Assembly: GCA_049334165.1 (NCBI GenBank)
Contig: JBEGHD010000012.1
Strand: one strand, 5' to 3'
Length of the DNA stretch: 64,000 nucleotides
DNA from: JBEGHD01 sp049334165
Lineage (GTDB): Bacteria; Bacteroidota; Bacteroidia; Flavobacteriales_D; Sanyastnellaceae
How positions within the stretch are numbered: the stretch's first letter is position 1; every line of letters begins with the position of its first letter. The notes below the pieces were generated by a model. It was given only the letters and a program-made list of their open reading frames with translations, did no database searches and was not told the origin of the DNA. Below, one piece after another: positions 16,836 through 25,222 of the stretch. The position numbers were made by a program, and so were the translations under genes.

Positions 16836-18554
16836 TTAATGCCTATGTCTCCAAAAATGGTGGGCGGCTTTTTGTGATTCATTCGATTCTGGATCAACCT
16901 GCACCTTTCTCACTTTATAAAAGCGATCTTCGTCTTTTACCGGAATCATCAGCTCCTTTAAAACACCTCTTCTTTTCACTACTACTCGAGGCATGTCGGC
17001 ACTTACAAATCGCGCCCAGTCGTCTTCGTTTTTATCTGGAACAAATCCGTTGACCGATACCACTTCATCGTTGATGCACAGCCCGCCAAGATCGGCCGGT
17101 GACTCTGGATAAATATCCACAACGAGCCCTTCGTTGTTCAATTTGGTTCCCCAGTGAGAGGTCACAAAGCTGTGGTTGTCGTGCTCGGTGAGTTCCCAGC
17201 CGAGGTAATTCATCGCACGTTCCAGGTAAGGTGTGAAGTCTTCTGTTCCCCAAACGAGGTTGTCGAAAATATCATCGAAGGATTCTCCACCGACTTCTTC
17301 TATGATTCTCTTGTAGTCTGCTTCGGTGTAGCCTTTTTCTTTCTGGCCAAACTCTTCGTAGAGTCTGCGCATCACATTGTCGAGCGACTTTTTATTTCCT
17401 GAAAGCTGCATCAGTTTTACATCGCAGATGAAAGCGATCAGACATCCTTCGGTGTAGATCGAAACTTTTCTGCCAGGAACTCCCTTGGCATAGCCATCGA
17501 GCCAGGTGTCGAAAGAAGAATCGGCCACAGAAAGATTGTGTCGTCCGGGGTTGTCGTAGTGTTTTTGCAGTTGCTTGTTGAACTGACCGAAGTATTCCTG
17601 CTCGTTGTAAACTCCACTGCGAATCAAAAACTGGTCGCCCATGTAGGTTGTCACACCTTCGGCCACGTAGCCCAGTCTCGAGTAGTTTTCTTTCGTGAAG
17701 TCGTAGGGCATCATTTCAGCCGGGCGAATGTTTTTGATATTCCAGGTGTGGTAAAGCTCGTGACTGCTGATTCCCAAAAATTCATCGTAGAGGTTCTTTT
17801 TTGAAAGCTCTGGTGCTGGCCCAAGCGTGATCACCGTGGAGTTGCAGTGCTCCACACCGTGGTAAACAAAGTAGGGCAGAAAGTGAAAAAGAAAATGGTA
17901 ATCGTCACAAGGTATGCCGCCAAAGGCGTGGACTTGAGAAGCTGTGAAAGCCGCAAATTCGTCTCTGACATTTTCAATTTTCAGGTGATGGGAGCCATTG
18001 ATCCAGATGTGGTAAGTTTTTCCTTCCACCTCGTATGTTTCGTGCTGTAGGTTTGCGCTAGCCATCAGCGGACAGTCCATCACTTGTTGCGTGTCCTTTG
18101 CTTTTAGTGTATGCTTTCCGGTTTTGGGCATTCCTGTTGCCACTTCGTAATCTTCAGGAAGTTCCAGATTGATTTCAAATTCCTGCTCCTGATTTTCTGG
18201 TAAGTAGAGAAAGCAATTAACGGGATTGATGTAAAAAAGCGATCCGTCTAAAAAAGTCGATCCGGCATTCAGCTCGCTTGCGTAGTAGTTGTACTCAACC
18301 CTTACCGAGTCTAGATCCTTTGCGTCAACCTCCCAAAGGTCTTTGGTCTTTTTGCGAAAGGCCAGAGCGTTTCCGTTTTTGTCGAAAGCTTTCCACTGCT
18401 GAATATTTTTTGCAAAGTCACCGAGTTGGTAGCGGCCGGGCCTCCATGCAGGCAGCTGGATGTTGAGCTTTTCACTTCCATCGTGTGGAAACTCAGCTTC
18501 AAAATCGATGAATTGTCTGTGGGGCTTTTGATAGCTAACGGTGTAACGAATCAT
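16836..18554 (-). CDS. M61 family metallopeptidase (glycyl aminopeptidase-like) with PDZ domain
   Basis: 572 aa. The zinc site HELYH is at residues 265-269 (SSHELYHTWNIKNIRP), with the downstream GYVAEGVTTYMGD containing the third ligand Glu. The N-terminal beta-domain (WRPGRYQLGDFAKNI) and a C-terminal PDZ-like segment (NNEGLVVDIYPESPADLGGLCINDEVVSVNG) complete the M61 architecture. No signal peptide is visible, so it is probably cytoplasmic. Preferred cleavage of N-terminal Gly/Ala is the family property. It lies 42 bases after the PafA-like gene, so read-through is possible. Confidence 0.92.
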   Translation of the reverse strand: MIRYTVSYQKPHRQFIDFEAEFPHDGSEKLNIQLPAWRPGRYQLGDFAKNIQQWKAFDKNGNALAFRKKTKDLWEVDAKDLDSVRVEYNYYASELNAGSTFLDGSLFYINPVNCFLYLPENQEQEFEINLELPEDYEVATGMPKTGKHTLKAKDTQQVMDCPLMASANLQHETYEVEGKTYHIWINGSHHLKIENVRDEFAAFTASQVHAFGGIPCDDYHFLFHFLPYFVYHGVEHCNSTVITLGPAPELSKKNLYDEFLGISSHELYHTWNIKNIRPAEMMPYDFTKENYSRLGYVAEGVTTYMGDQFLIRSGVYNEQEYFGQFNKQLQKHYDNPGRHNLSVADSSFDTWLDGYAKGVPGRKVSIYTEGCLIAFICDVKLMQLSGNKKSLDNVMRRLYEEFGQKEKGYTEADYKRIIEEVGGESFDDIFDNLVWGTEDFTPYLERAMNYLGWELTEHDNHSFVTSHWGTKLNNEGLVVDIYPESPADLGGLCINDEVVSVNGFVPDKNEDDWARFVSADMPRVVVKRRGVLKELMIPVKDEDRFYKVRKVQVDPESNESQKAAHHFWRHRH

Positions 18555-18596
18555 GCGCTAAATTTTAGGTAAATAAACAAAAGCCTGCTGGGATTA

Positions 18597-20249
18597 TCAA
18601 CGACTGAAAAGGCCTTTTATCGGATTTCCAGTGCAGCCACTCGTTTGACTCATTCGTAAGATGGCCGAAATTGTAGGAGCAATGTCCTTAATATAAGTAG
18701 GTTTAAAACTATCCAGCGACTGGATGGAGTGCCCAAAAAAGATCAGAGGAACATGAGTGTCGTAGCTGTAAGGAGCTCCGTGAGTTGTTCCCTGGTAAGA
18801 GTAGGAGGTGAGCCATCCCGGGGCCACTACGAGAGCTACTTCACCGGAGCGTTTTTGGTGATGTCCGCTTTTTATGATTTGAGCAATTCCATCCTGAGCT
18901 GCAGAATGAAGTTGGTGAGCAGTTGAAACGTTTGAAATCCCTTCAAACTCAATGGCGATGTTTGCCACTTCCTGAGAAACTTGAGCCAGGTCGAGCTTTT
19001 TAGAGGTGATCAATTTTCGATTGAGATAAATCTGATTGTTGGTAAAATACTCTACCCACTCGCCCTCGCCATACTTTGAACTAAGTCCAGATTCGATTTT
19101 GTTGATAAGGTCGTGGTAAGGTAGGTAGTCTGCCGGCAGTCCCTCATCCTTGAGAAATGCGGGGTTGGGGACGGCTCCATGGTCGGCTGTAAGAAAAACA
19201 GTGTAATTGCCCTTTCCAACCTTTTTGTCGAGCTCTTTCAACAAGTTGGCAATGTCTCTGTCGAAGCGCGCATAAGTATCTTGAATTTCGAGTGAGTACG
19301 GGCCAAACTGATGGCCTAGATAATCCGTTGCCGAGTAGCTCACAGACAGAAAATCAGTGATGTCATCGGTTCCCATGTTTTCATTTACCAGTGCCGAGAT
19401 GGCAAACTCTGTGGTGTAGGTATTTCCCGAAGGAGTGGATTTGAGAAGATCGAAGTTGCCATTGCTTTCGCGAAGCTTTGACAATTCGTAAGGGAAAGCC
19501 GGGCGAATCATCTCTCGAAAATTGTACTCGTAAGGATTGTTATCTGCCCGATACGGTTTGTAGCGTTCCTTTTCAAAAAGCAAATTCCACTCACCACTGA
19601 GCAATTGGTCTTTTCTTTTTTGCTCGTTGAAGTCATTCACCCAATCCGGAAGTTGGTCTAGGTAATGCGAGCTGCTGATCCAGTTGCCCTCATCGCCTCC
19701 GACAAACCAATAGGCTGCATCTGCATTTCCACCGGCAGGCATAATCGCACCTCGATCTTTCATAGAGATCGCAATGGTTTTCGATTCACCAGCAGTAAAG
19801 TTTTCGAGCTCGTTCAAGAGTGTAGTGGAGAGCAATTTGTGAGGCCCCATCTGCCCGGCACTGCTTTCGGTGCCTGTTCCTGTTAGGGTTGAATCTTCTG
19901 TGATGTAAATTTCTCGTTGAAGCTTTCTGTCATACCAGTCGTTGCCTATGATTCCGTGAACGACCGGAGTTGTGCCACAGTAGATGGATGCATGGCCAGG
20001 ACCAGTGTAGGTGGGAGCGTATGAAAAATGGTGATTGTGAAAATTGGCTCCTTCATTCATCAATCTTTTAAACCCATCTTCTCCGAAAAGGTGTGAAAAG
20101 CGCTCCAGGTAGTCGTAGCGCATTTGGTCGACAACAATCCCTACTATGAGTTTTGGTTTTGTGGTCTCGTTAGATTGACAAAAAGTACTTAGTGAAATTG
20201 CGAAGGCAATCAAAAAAATGGCAGAAGAACGAAGCATTCCAGAAAACAA
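18597..20249 (-). CDS. PafA-type alkaline phosphatase family protein
   Basis: 550 aa exported enzyme (signal peptide MFSGMLRSSAIFLIAFAISLSTFCQ). The metal-site start LIVGIVVDQMRYDYLERF, the nucleophile region APTYTGPGHASIYCGTTPVVHGIIGNDWYDR with Thr nucleophile, VSYSATDYLGHQFGP, LTADHGAVPNP and TTHGAPYSYDTHVPLIFFG are those of the PafA group of the alkaline phosphatase superfamily. These enzymes hydrolyse phosphomonoesters in the periplasm. No PhoB-box can be identified. Confidence 0.93.
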   Translation of the reverse strand: MFSGMLRSSAIFLIAFAISLSTFCQSNETTKPKLIVGIVVDQMRYDYLERFSHLFGEDGFKRLMNEGANFHNHHFSYAPTYTGPGHASIYCGTTPVVHGIIGNDWYDRKLQREIYITEDSTLTGTGTESSAGQMGPHKLLSTTLLNELENFTAGESKTIAISMKDRGAIMPAGGNADAAYWFVGGDEGNWISSSHYLDQLPDWVNDFNEQKRKDQLLSGEWNLLFEKERYKPYRADNNPYEYNFREMIRPAFPYELSKLRESNGNFDLLKSTPSGNTYTTEFAISALVNENMGTDDITDFLSVSYSATDYLGHQFGPYSLEIQDTYARFDRDIANLLKELDKKVGKGNYTVFLTADHGAVPNPAFLKDEGLPADYLPYHDLINKIESGLSSKYGEGEWVEYFTNNQIYLNRKLITSKKLDLAQVSQEVANIAIEFEGISNVSTAHQLHSAAQDGIAQIIKSGHHQKRSGEVALVVAPGWLTSYSYQGTTHGAPYSYDTHVPLIFFGHSIQSLDSFKPTYIKDIAPTISAILRMSQTSGCTGNPIKGLFSR

Positions 20250-20261
20250 ATTAGTTCACAG

Positions 20262-20269
20262 CAAAGGTA
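20262..20269 (-). promoter_or_regulatory. candidate -7 element of the PafA-like gene
   Basis: The minus strand reads TACCTTTG (TAnnTTTG), 12 bases upstream of the start codon. Confidence 0.45.
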
Positions 20270-20308
20270 CAGAGAGGGTGTAGAAAGTGAAAGTAGTTGC
20301 AGATAAGT

Positions 20309-20671
20309 TTACGATTTCTTCATGAGCCACCACAAGATGATCAGACAGGTAAAGAGGCTGATGATCACATTTGCTGCAGCTACCCAAAAATGACCGGTTT
20401 TTATCAGTTGCAGTGTTTCGAAACTAAATGTGCTGAAAGTGCTAAAAGCACCGCAAAACCCTACGATTACGAGAGTGCCGATAAAGTTTTGGCTGTAGAG
20501 TTTGTCTTGTAGAGCTCCCACTGCAAGCCCCAATACTACGCAAGCCAAAATATTAGACAAAAGCGTTCCCATTGGCAATTGAAATCCCCAGGTGCGCGTC
20601 CACAACGAGAGGGCATAGCGACAAACACTGCCGAGCCCACCTCCAATGAAAACAGCCAAAATCAGGTTCAT
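20309..20671 (-). CDS. crcB: fluoride efflux transporter CrcB/Fluc
   Basis: 120 aa with four transmembrane helices. Hallmarks are GGGLGSVCRYALSLW, GTLLSNILACVVLGLAVG and GFCGAFSTFSTFSFETL, including the Phe-box and central Na-site GAFSTFSTF motif. It works as a dual-topology dimer that exports fluoride. It overlaps the PAP2 gene by four bases and is the last gene of a four-gene minus-strand run. No fluoride riboswitch precedes this run as far as I can see. Confidence 0.93.
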   Translation of the reverse strand: MNLILAVFIGGGLGSVCRYALSLWTRTWGFQLPMGTLLSNILACVVLGLAVGALQDKLYSQNFIGTLVIVGFCGAFSTFSTFSFETLQLIKTGHFWVAAANVIISLFTCLIILWWLMKKS

Positions 20672-21276
20672 AGATTGTTGAGTTTTGGAATTTTATTGAT
20701 CACCAATCTAACGATCAAAAAGGCAGTTGAACCGCAAAGCATGCCGAAAAGTGCCCCAACGAAAATATCTCCAGGGTAGTGAACGCCAAGGTAGATGCGG
20801 GTGTACGAAACTGCCAGTGCCCAGAGCATCATCCAAAACCACCACTTCCGGTTGTACTTTCCGAGTATGAGTGAAAAGTAAGTGGCCAGGCCAAAATAGT
20901 TCGAGGCGTGGGATGAAACAAAACTGAACTTTCCGCCTTTGTAAATTTCACCGTCAAAGTTGGTTACCAGATGGACCTGGCCTTCTAGCAAAGGATTGTG
21001 ACTTGGTCGCAGTCGCTGGAAAACTTCCTTGAAAAGTTCTACCGATCCGCGATCTGCAAAAGTGATGACGAGAGCAACTCCCAACACCGAGGCTACAGCA
21101 GTCCTCCAGCCGTAGTGCTTTGCCATAAACCAGATCACAATTGGATAAACCCATGCCCAGGCCCAGCCTTTTGTGAGAATGTACATAGGTCGGTCGAGCC
21201 AGTCAGCTCTGATGTCGTTCAAAAAGAGAAAAAGATCTCTGTCGAGGTCGGCTAAAAATTGAATCCATTCGGGCAT
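20668..21276 (-). CDS. PAP2 family phosphatase
   Basis: 202 aa membrane protein with about five helices. All three acid phosphatase motifs are present: KEVFQRLRPSHNP (KxxxxxxRP), SFVSSHASN (PSGH-equivalent with the catalytic His) and RIYLGVHYPGD (SRxxxxxHxxxD type). Likely substrates are undecaprenyl pyrophosphate or phosphatidic acid type lipids at the inner membrane. It overlaps crcB and lies 30 bases after the serine hydrolase. Confidence 0.92.
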   Translation of the reverse strand: MPEWIQFLADLDRDLFLFLNDIRADWLDRPMYILTKGWAWAWVYPIVIWFMAKHYGWRTAVASVLGVALVITFADRGSVELFKEVFQRLRPSHNPLLEGQVHLVTNFDGEIYKGGKFSFVSSHASNYFGLATYFSLILGKYNRKWWFWMMLWALAVSYTRIYLGVHYPGDIFVGALFGMLCGSTAFLIVRLVINKIPKLNNL

Positions 21277-21306
21277 AGGAGCGCAAAGGTGATGATTTTT
21301 GGTTGA

Positions 21307-22608
21307 TCATCGGGTGATGATAAACGGAAAGCTTTCCCGGTTTTTTCCGTCAAAAAGTTGAATGAAATAGTTCCCTGGTTTCAATTCGTCTATCCGTAAG
21401 ACGCTTTTTGGACTCTGAGTTTTTTTCATCACCACCTGGCCCTGAAGATTCGTGATTTGGATTCGGATAGGACTTTGACCTGTAATTCCTTGTATGAAAA
21501 GTTCATCTCTGGCAGGGTTCGGAAAAATTCCTATTTGTCTTTTATCCAACTCTCTCACCGAGGTTTCACAATCCATGTTGCTCAGCTCAGTCCATAGTTG
21601 TGAGTCGAAAAGAGTTACCGCAGCGAGGTCGTCAATTGCGGCATTTCCAATACGGATCACGACAATGTTTTGGTCGGGAACCACATAAATTTTCTGATCG
21701 TTTTTGCCCAGTGCCGCATACATCGTTTCCGGAGCGCTGTTAACTAACTGGCCGGGGAAGGTGAAAGTAAAACCAGGAAGCATGAAGTTGTCCTGACCAT
21801 TGAGCCACCAGAGGTAGCCGTAAGCCTGGTTTAGGTCCTGGGACGAAGTGATCATTTGATTGAAATATTCCTGATCGTGCATAATGGTGTCTCCGGCCCA
21901 AACTCCACCAGCGTCCATCAAAAGTCCAAATCGGGCGAAGTCTCTGGTTTTGCTGAAACGGACGTAATTCAGCCATAGTCCACCCATCCCAATTTCGCTA
22001 CCCAGTGCACTTTGAGTCCATTGGTTAAAGGTTTGGCCAGTGGCGTTGGCTACAACATCCTGCACCAGTCGATAAGGTGCGTTGTGATAATACCACTGTT
22101 CACCGGCAAAAGTGCCAAACTGCAGGCATTCGGGTTCCAAACAATCGAGGTCTTCAACTTCGTAGTCGAGACCCGTAGTCATTGAAATTTGATTTTTGAC
22201 CGTGATGAAATTCTCTTGTTCGGGAGTGCAGGAAGTCCAGCCTTCACCAAGGTAGTCGGAGGTTGGATCGTCAATGTCCAGGTGTCCTTGCTCCTGAGCC
22301 AGGCCGACCAAAAATGCCGCAAGGCTCTTTCCAGCAGATGCCCAGTACCAGGAGGAATCCTGAGTGAACGTTCCAAAGTATTGTTCGAGAACGATTCTAC
22401 CGTTTTTTAGCACGATGAACCCTTTGGTGTTGTGCTCTTCCAGAAAGTTGTAGAGCGAATCTACTCGTTCCTGGCACCATCCGAGCTCAGTGAAATCCAT
22501 TGTTTCCCACTCCTCACTGCCATCAGTTGGAGGGAAGTAGAATTCACTTTGCCCAAAGGAGAGCTGAGAGCCGAGTAAAATCAGGATTAGAATTCGAAGA
22601 GCTTTCAT
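21307..22608 (-). CDS. serine hydrolase (beta-lactamase/PBP-like) with T9SS sorting domain
   Basis: 433 aa. The signal peptide (MKALRILILILLGSQLSFG) is followed by a class C beta-lactamase-type domain. The SxxK motif is SAGK (Ser91-Lys94), a YHN motif lies in QWYYHNAPYRL, and YGYLWWLNG is a typical later block. The last ~80 residues (IGIFPNPARDELFIQG...GNYFIQLFDG) form a T9SS type A sorting domain, so the enzyme is secreted to the surface or medium. It starts five bases after the acyl-CoA synthetase stop, indicating co-transcription. Family members act as esterases or D-aminopeptidases; the substrate is unknown. Confidence 0.88.
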   Translation of the reverse strand: MKALRILILILLGSQLSFGQSEFYFPPTDGSEEWETMDFTELGWCQERVDSLYNFLEEHNTKGFIVLKNGRIVLEQYFGTFTQDSSWYWASAGKSLAAFLVGLAQEQGHLDIDDPTSDYLGEGWTSCTPEQENFITVKNQISMTTGLDYEVEDLDCLEPECLQFGTFAGEQWYYHNAPYRLVQDVVANATGQTFNQWTQSALGSEIGMGGLWLNYVRFSKTRDFARFGLLMDAGGVWAGDTIMHDQEYFNQMITSSQDLNQAYGYLWWLNGQDNFMLPGFTFTFPGQLVNSAPETMYAALGKNDQKIYVVPDQNIVVIRIGNAAIDDLAAVTLFDSQLWTELSNMDCETSVRELDKRQIGIFPNPARDELFIQGITGQSPIRIQITNLQGQVVMKKTQSPKSVLRIDELKPGNYFIQLFDGKNRESFPFIITR

Positions 22609-22613
22609 GATTG

Positions 22614-24392
22614 CTAGACGTTGTAAATCGAATTGATAAGCTCCTGGTATTTTTCTAAAATTGGTTTTCTCTTGAGCTTGAGCGTTGGTGTGAGCATTCC
22701 ATTTTCAATCGTGAAAGGATCACAAACCAATTCGATCACTTTTACTTGCTCCCAGCGGCCAAAAGTTTTATTCGCCTTCTCAACGTCTTTCCAAATGCGA
22801 TCCTTGATTCGTTGATTGTTGCACACTTCCTGATCTCCCGGATATTCCATGTCGTGCTGTTTGCACCAGGTTCTAAGTGCATCAAAAGAAGGAACAACGA
22901 TCGCTGCGGGGAATTTTTGTGCTTCTCCAACAACCATCACTTGCTCGATAAAGAGCGACTCCTTCATTTTGTTTTCCAGAAGCTGTGGAGCAATGTATTT
23001 TCCACCGGAAGTTTTGAAAATCTCTTTCTTCCTGTCGGTGATTTTGAGGAAGCCATCATCGGAAAGTTCACCAATATCTCCAGTGTGGAACCAGCCGTCT
23101 TTTAATACTTCGGCTGTTTTATCGGGCTGTTTGTAGTAACCGATCATCACGTTAGGTCCTTTGCAGAGAATCTCACCGTCTTCGGCAATTTTCACCTCCA
23201 CTTTGTCGATGGGTTTTCCGACTGTGCCAATTCTGAGCATTCCGGGTTCGCGCTCTGTGTTAACAGCAATTACCGGTGAAGTCTCGGTAAGACCGTAACC
23301 TTCGTAAACCGGAATTCCAGCTCCGTTGAAGAAGCGAGCGAGTCTCGGTTGAAGTGCAGCACTTCCCGATGCCACAGCCTTGATGTTGGTGAGCCCGAGT
23401 GCAGCTTTCACTTTGGAGAAAATCAACTTGCGCGCAATGCCCAGTTTAAATTCGTACCAGCCACCGTTTTGTCTGTCTGGCTCCCACTTTAAAGCGAGAT
23501 TTACGGCCCACATAAAAAGTGCTTTCTTAATTCCTTTGTTCTCCGATCCTTTGGCTACAATTCCATCGTAGAATTTTTCGAGGAGTCGCGGCACGGCCGT
23601 GAAAATATGCGGCTGACTTCTGTTCAGATCTTCCTTGATTGTTTCGAGACTTTCGGCAAAATAGATCGTGGAGCAATTGTACATGTAGAGGTAATGCAGC
23701 ATTCGCTCGTAGATATGGCACACTGGCAAGAAGCTCAGCGTTCGGCCTTCGCCTTCTTCCATCAGAGGCAGACGTTTTACCGAACAGGTGGCGTTGCTGG
23801 CAATGTTTTTATGCGTGAGCATCACACCTTTCGGAGTTCCGGTAGTTCCCGAAGTGTAGATTAGAGTCGCCAGGTCATCTTCCTTGATGGAGTCTTTTAT
23901 TTTTTCGACTTCGTCCTGATTTCCCTGTTTTCCTTTTTCCATCACCTTTACCCAGCGCTCGGCACCTTTCACGTGCTCAAACGTGTAAACGCCTTGCAGC
24001 GAAGGAACCTTGTCGCGGATGTTTTGCACTTTTTCGAAAAGCTCTTCATTGGAAACAAAGCAGTAGGTGAGCTCCGCATGGTTGAAAATGTACTCGTAGT
24101 CGCGCTCCGACATGGTGGGGTAAATCGGCACATCGATGGCGCCAATTTGCAGAATCCCGTGGTCCATGATGTTCCACTCCATTCGGTTGTTGTGCGAAAT
24201 CAAACCGATTTTGTCTCCCGGCTTCACGCCCATTTCGAGCAATCCTTTGCTGACCAAATTGATTTGATCAACAAATTCCTTCGTACTTATCGATTGCCAT
24301 TTGCCTTCGAAATTGCTCACGAGACTTTTTTCAAGTGGCTGCTTTGCAAGCTGATAATGCGGGAAATCGAAGAGTCTAGTCGGTTCTTTCAT
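22614..24392 (-). CDS. long-chain fatty acid-CoA ligase (AMP-forming)
   Basis: 592 aa, typical FadD15/ACSL-like length for Bacteroidota. The AMP-binding signature LIYTSGTTGTPKGVMLTHKN lies near residue 180, with YGLTETSPVIAVN, GWFHTGDIGELSDDGFLKITDRKKEIFKTSGGKYIAP and the catalytic Lys region near the C-terminus. It activates long-chain fatty acids to acyl-CoA for phospholipid synthesis or beta-oxidation. It heads the minus-strand group with serine hydrolase, PAP2 and crcB. Confidence 0.95.
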   Translation of the reverse strand: MKEPTRLFDFPHYQLAKQPLEKSLVSNFEGKWQSISTKEFVDQINLVSKGLLEMGVKPGDKIGLISHNNRMEWNIMDHGILQIGAIDVPIYPTMSERDYEYIFNHAELTYCFVSNEELFEKVQNIRDKVPSLQGVYTFEHVKGAERWVKVMEKGKQGNQDEVEKIKDSIKEDDLATLIYTSGTTGTPKGVMLTHKNIASNATCSVKRLPLMEEGEGRTLSFLPVCHIYERMLHYLYMYNCSTIYFAESLETIKEDLNRSQPHIFTAVPRLLEKFYDGIVAKGSENKGIKKALFMWAVNLALKWEPDRQNGGWYEFKLGIARKLIFSKVKAALGLTNIKAVASGSAALQPRLARFFNGAGIPVYEGYGLTETSPVIAVNTEREPGMLRIGTVGKPIDKVEVKIAEDGEILCKGPNVMIGYYKQPDKTAEVLKDGWFHTGDIGELSDDGFLKITDRKKEIFKTSGGKYIAPQLLENKMKESLFIEQVMVVGEAQKFPAAIVVPSFDALRTWCKQHDMEYPGDQEVCNNQRIKDRIWKDVEKANKTFGRWEQVKVIELVCDPFTIENGMLTPTLKLKRKPILEKYQELINSIYNV

Positions 24393-24539
24393 GGTCTGTA
24401 TAAATAGTTGTGCTTGTGGTAAAAATAAGAATTCTGCAATCTAATCCGCAGTTGCCCTGGACTAACAGTTGGCTTTTTTAACGAATTAAACTGAGCTGGA
24501 AGATATTGTGAATTTAGATCGGGAAGTAAGAGAGGTTGA

Positions 24540-25139
24540 TTAAAAAACTCGAACTATCTCTCCGTTTATGCCTCCTTCCACGGATTTCACGTAGCCCATA
24601 GCTACATCCCACATTTTTGCCGGAACATGCCCGGGGAAAACATCGCGCAGTTCGTCAAAAGAGTCTTCCACGAGTCCTGGGCTGACGATGTTTATTCGCG
24701 TCCCGTTTTCCATTTCCATGGCAGCGGCTTTCACAAAACTGTTGAGGCCACCGTTTACCAGACTAACGATCGATGCGTTTTTGATTGGGTCGTCAGCCAG
24801 AATTCCGGAAGTAAGTGTGAAACTCCCGCCTGGATTAATATTATCCTGACCGAGCAAAACCAAATTGATCTGGCCGAGCATTTTGCTGTCCAGGCCTTTC
24901 CGGGCTTCTTCGGTAGTCATGTTCTTTAGCGGGCCGAAGTGTCCGCCACCGGCAGTCACCACGAGCGCGTCAAATTCGGAAACCTGGCTGTACATCTCCT
25001 TGATTGAGTCTGGGTCAGTCATGTCTACCCTTAAGTCTCCCGAAGAGCGGTTGGCTTCAATTATTTCGTGTCTTTTGGAAAGCTCTTTTTTAACGGCCCG
25101 TCCCACAATTCCGGAAGAACCTACGTGTAGAATTTTCAT
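24540..25139 (-). CDS. short-chain dehydrogenase/reductase family protein (atypical active site)
   Basis: 199 aa, shorter than typical SDRs (about 250). The cofactor motif GSSGIVGRAVKKEL near the N-terminus and VVTAGGG (NNAG equivalent) show the Rossmann fold. The usual catalytic YxxxK is absent: the corresponding segment reads SLVNGGLNSFVKAAAMEM, keeping the Lys but not the Tyr. A known SDR subfamily has this same loss. INIVSPGLVED follows as in other SDRs. The substrate is unknown. It is divergent from tex with an 83-base gap. Confidence 0.82.
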   Translation of the reverse strand: MKILHVGSSGIVGRAVKKELSKRHEIIEANRSSGDLRVDMTDPDSIKEMYSQVSEFDALVVTAGGGHFGPLKNMTTEEARKGLDSKMLGQINLVLLGQDNINPGGSFTLTSGILADDPIKNASIVSLVNGGLNSFVKAAAMEMENGTRINIVSPGLVEDSFDELRDVFPGHVPAKMWDVAMGYVKSVEGGINGEIVRVF

Positions 25140-25222
25140 TGTTTTTGAGTTTTTTATTGTGGATTACAAAGTAGCTTTTTCTTAAGAAACCGCAATTTCC
25201 GCCCTTTCCCCATATTTGCGCC

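Noticed and set aside
20668..21306. Fluoride riboswitch upstream of crcB
   Set aside because: crcB overlaps the PAP2 gene and I see no conserved crcB-motif pseudoknot in or before that gene.
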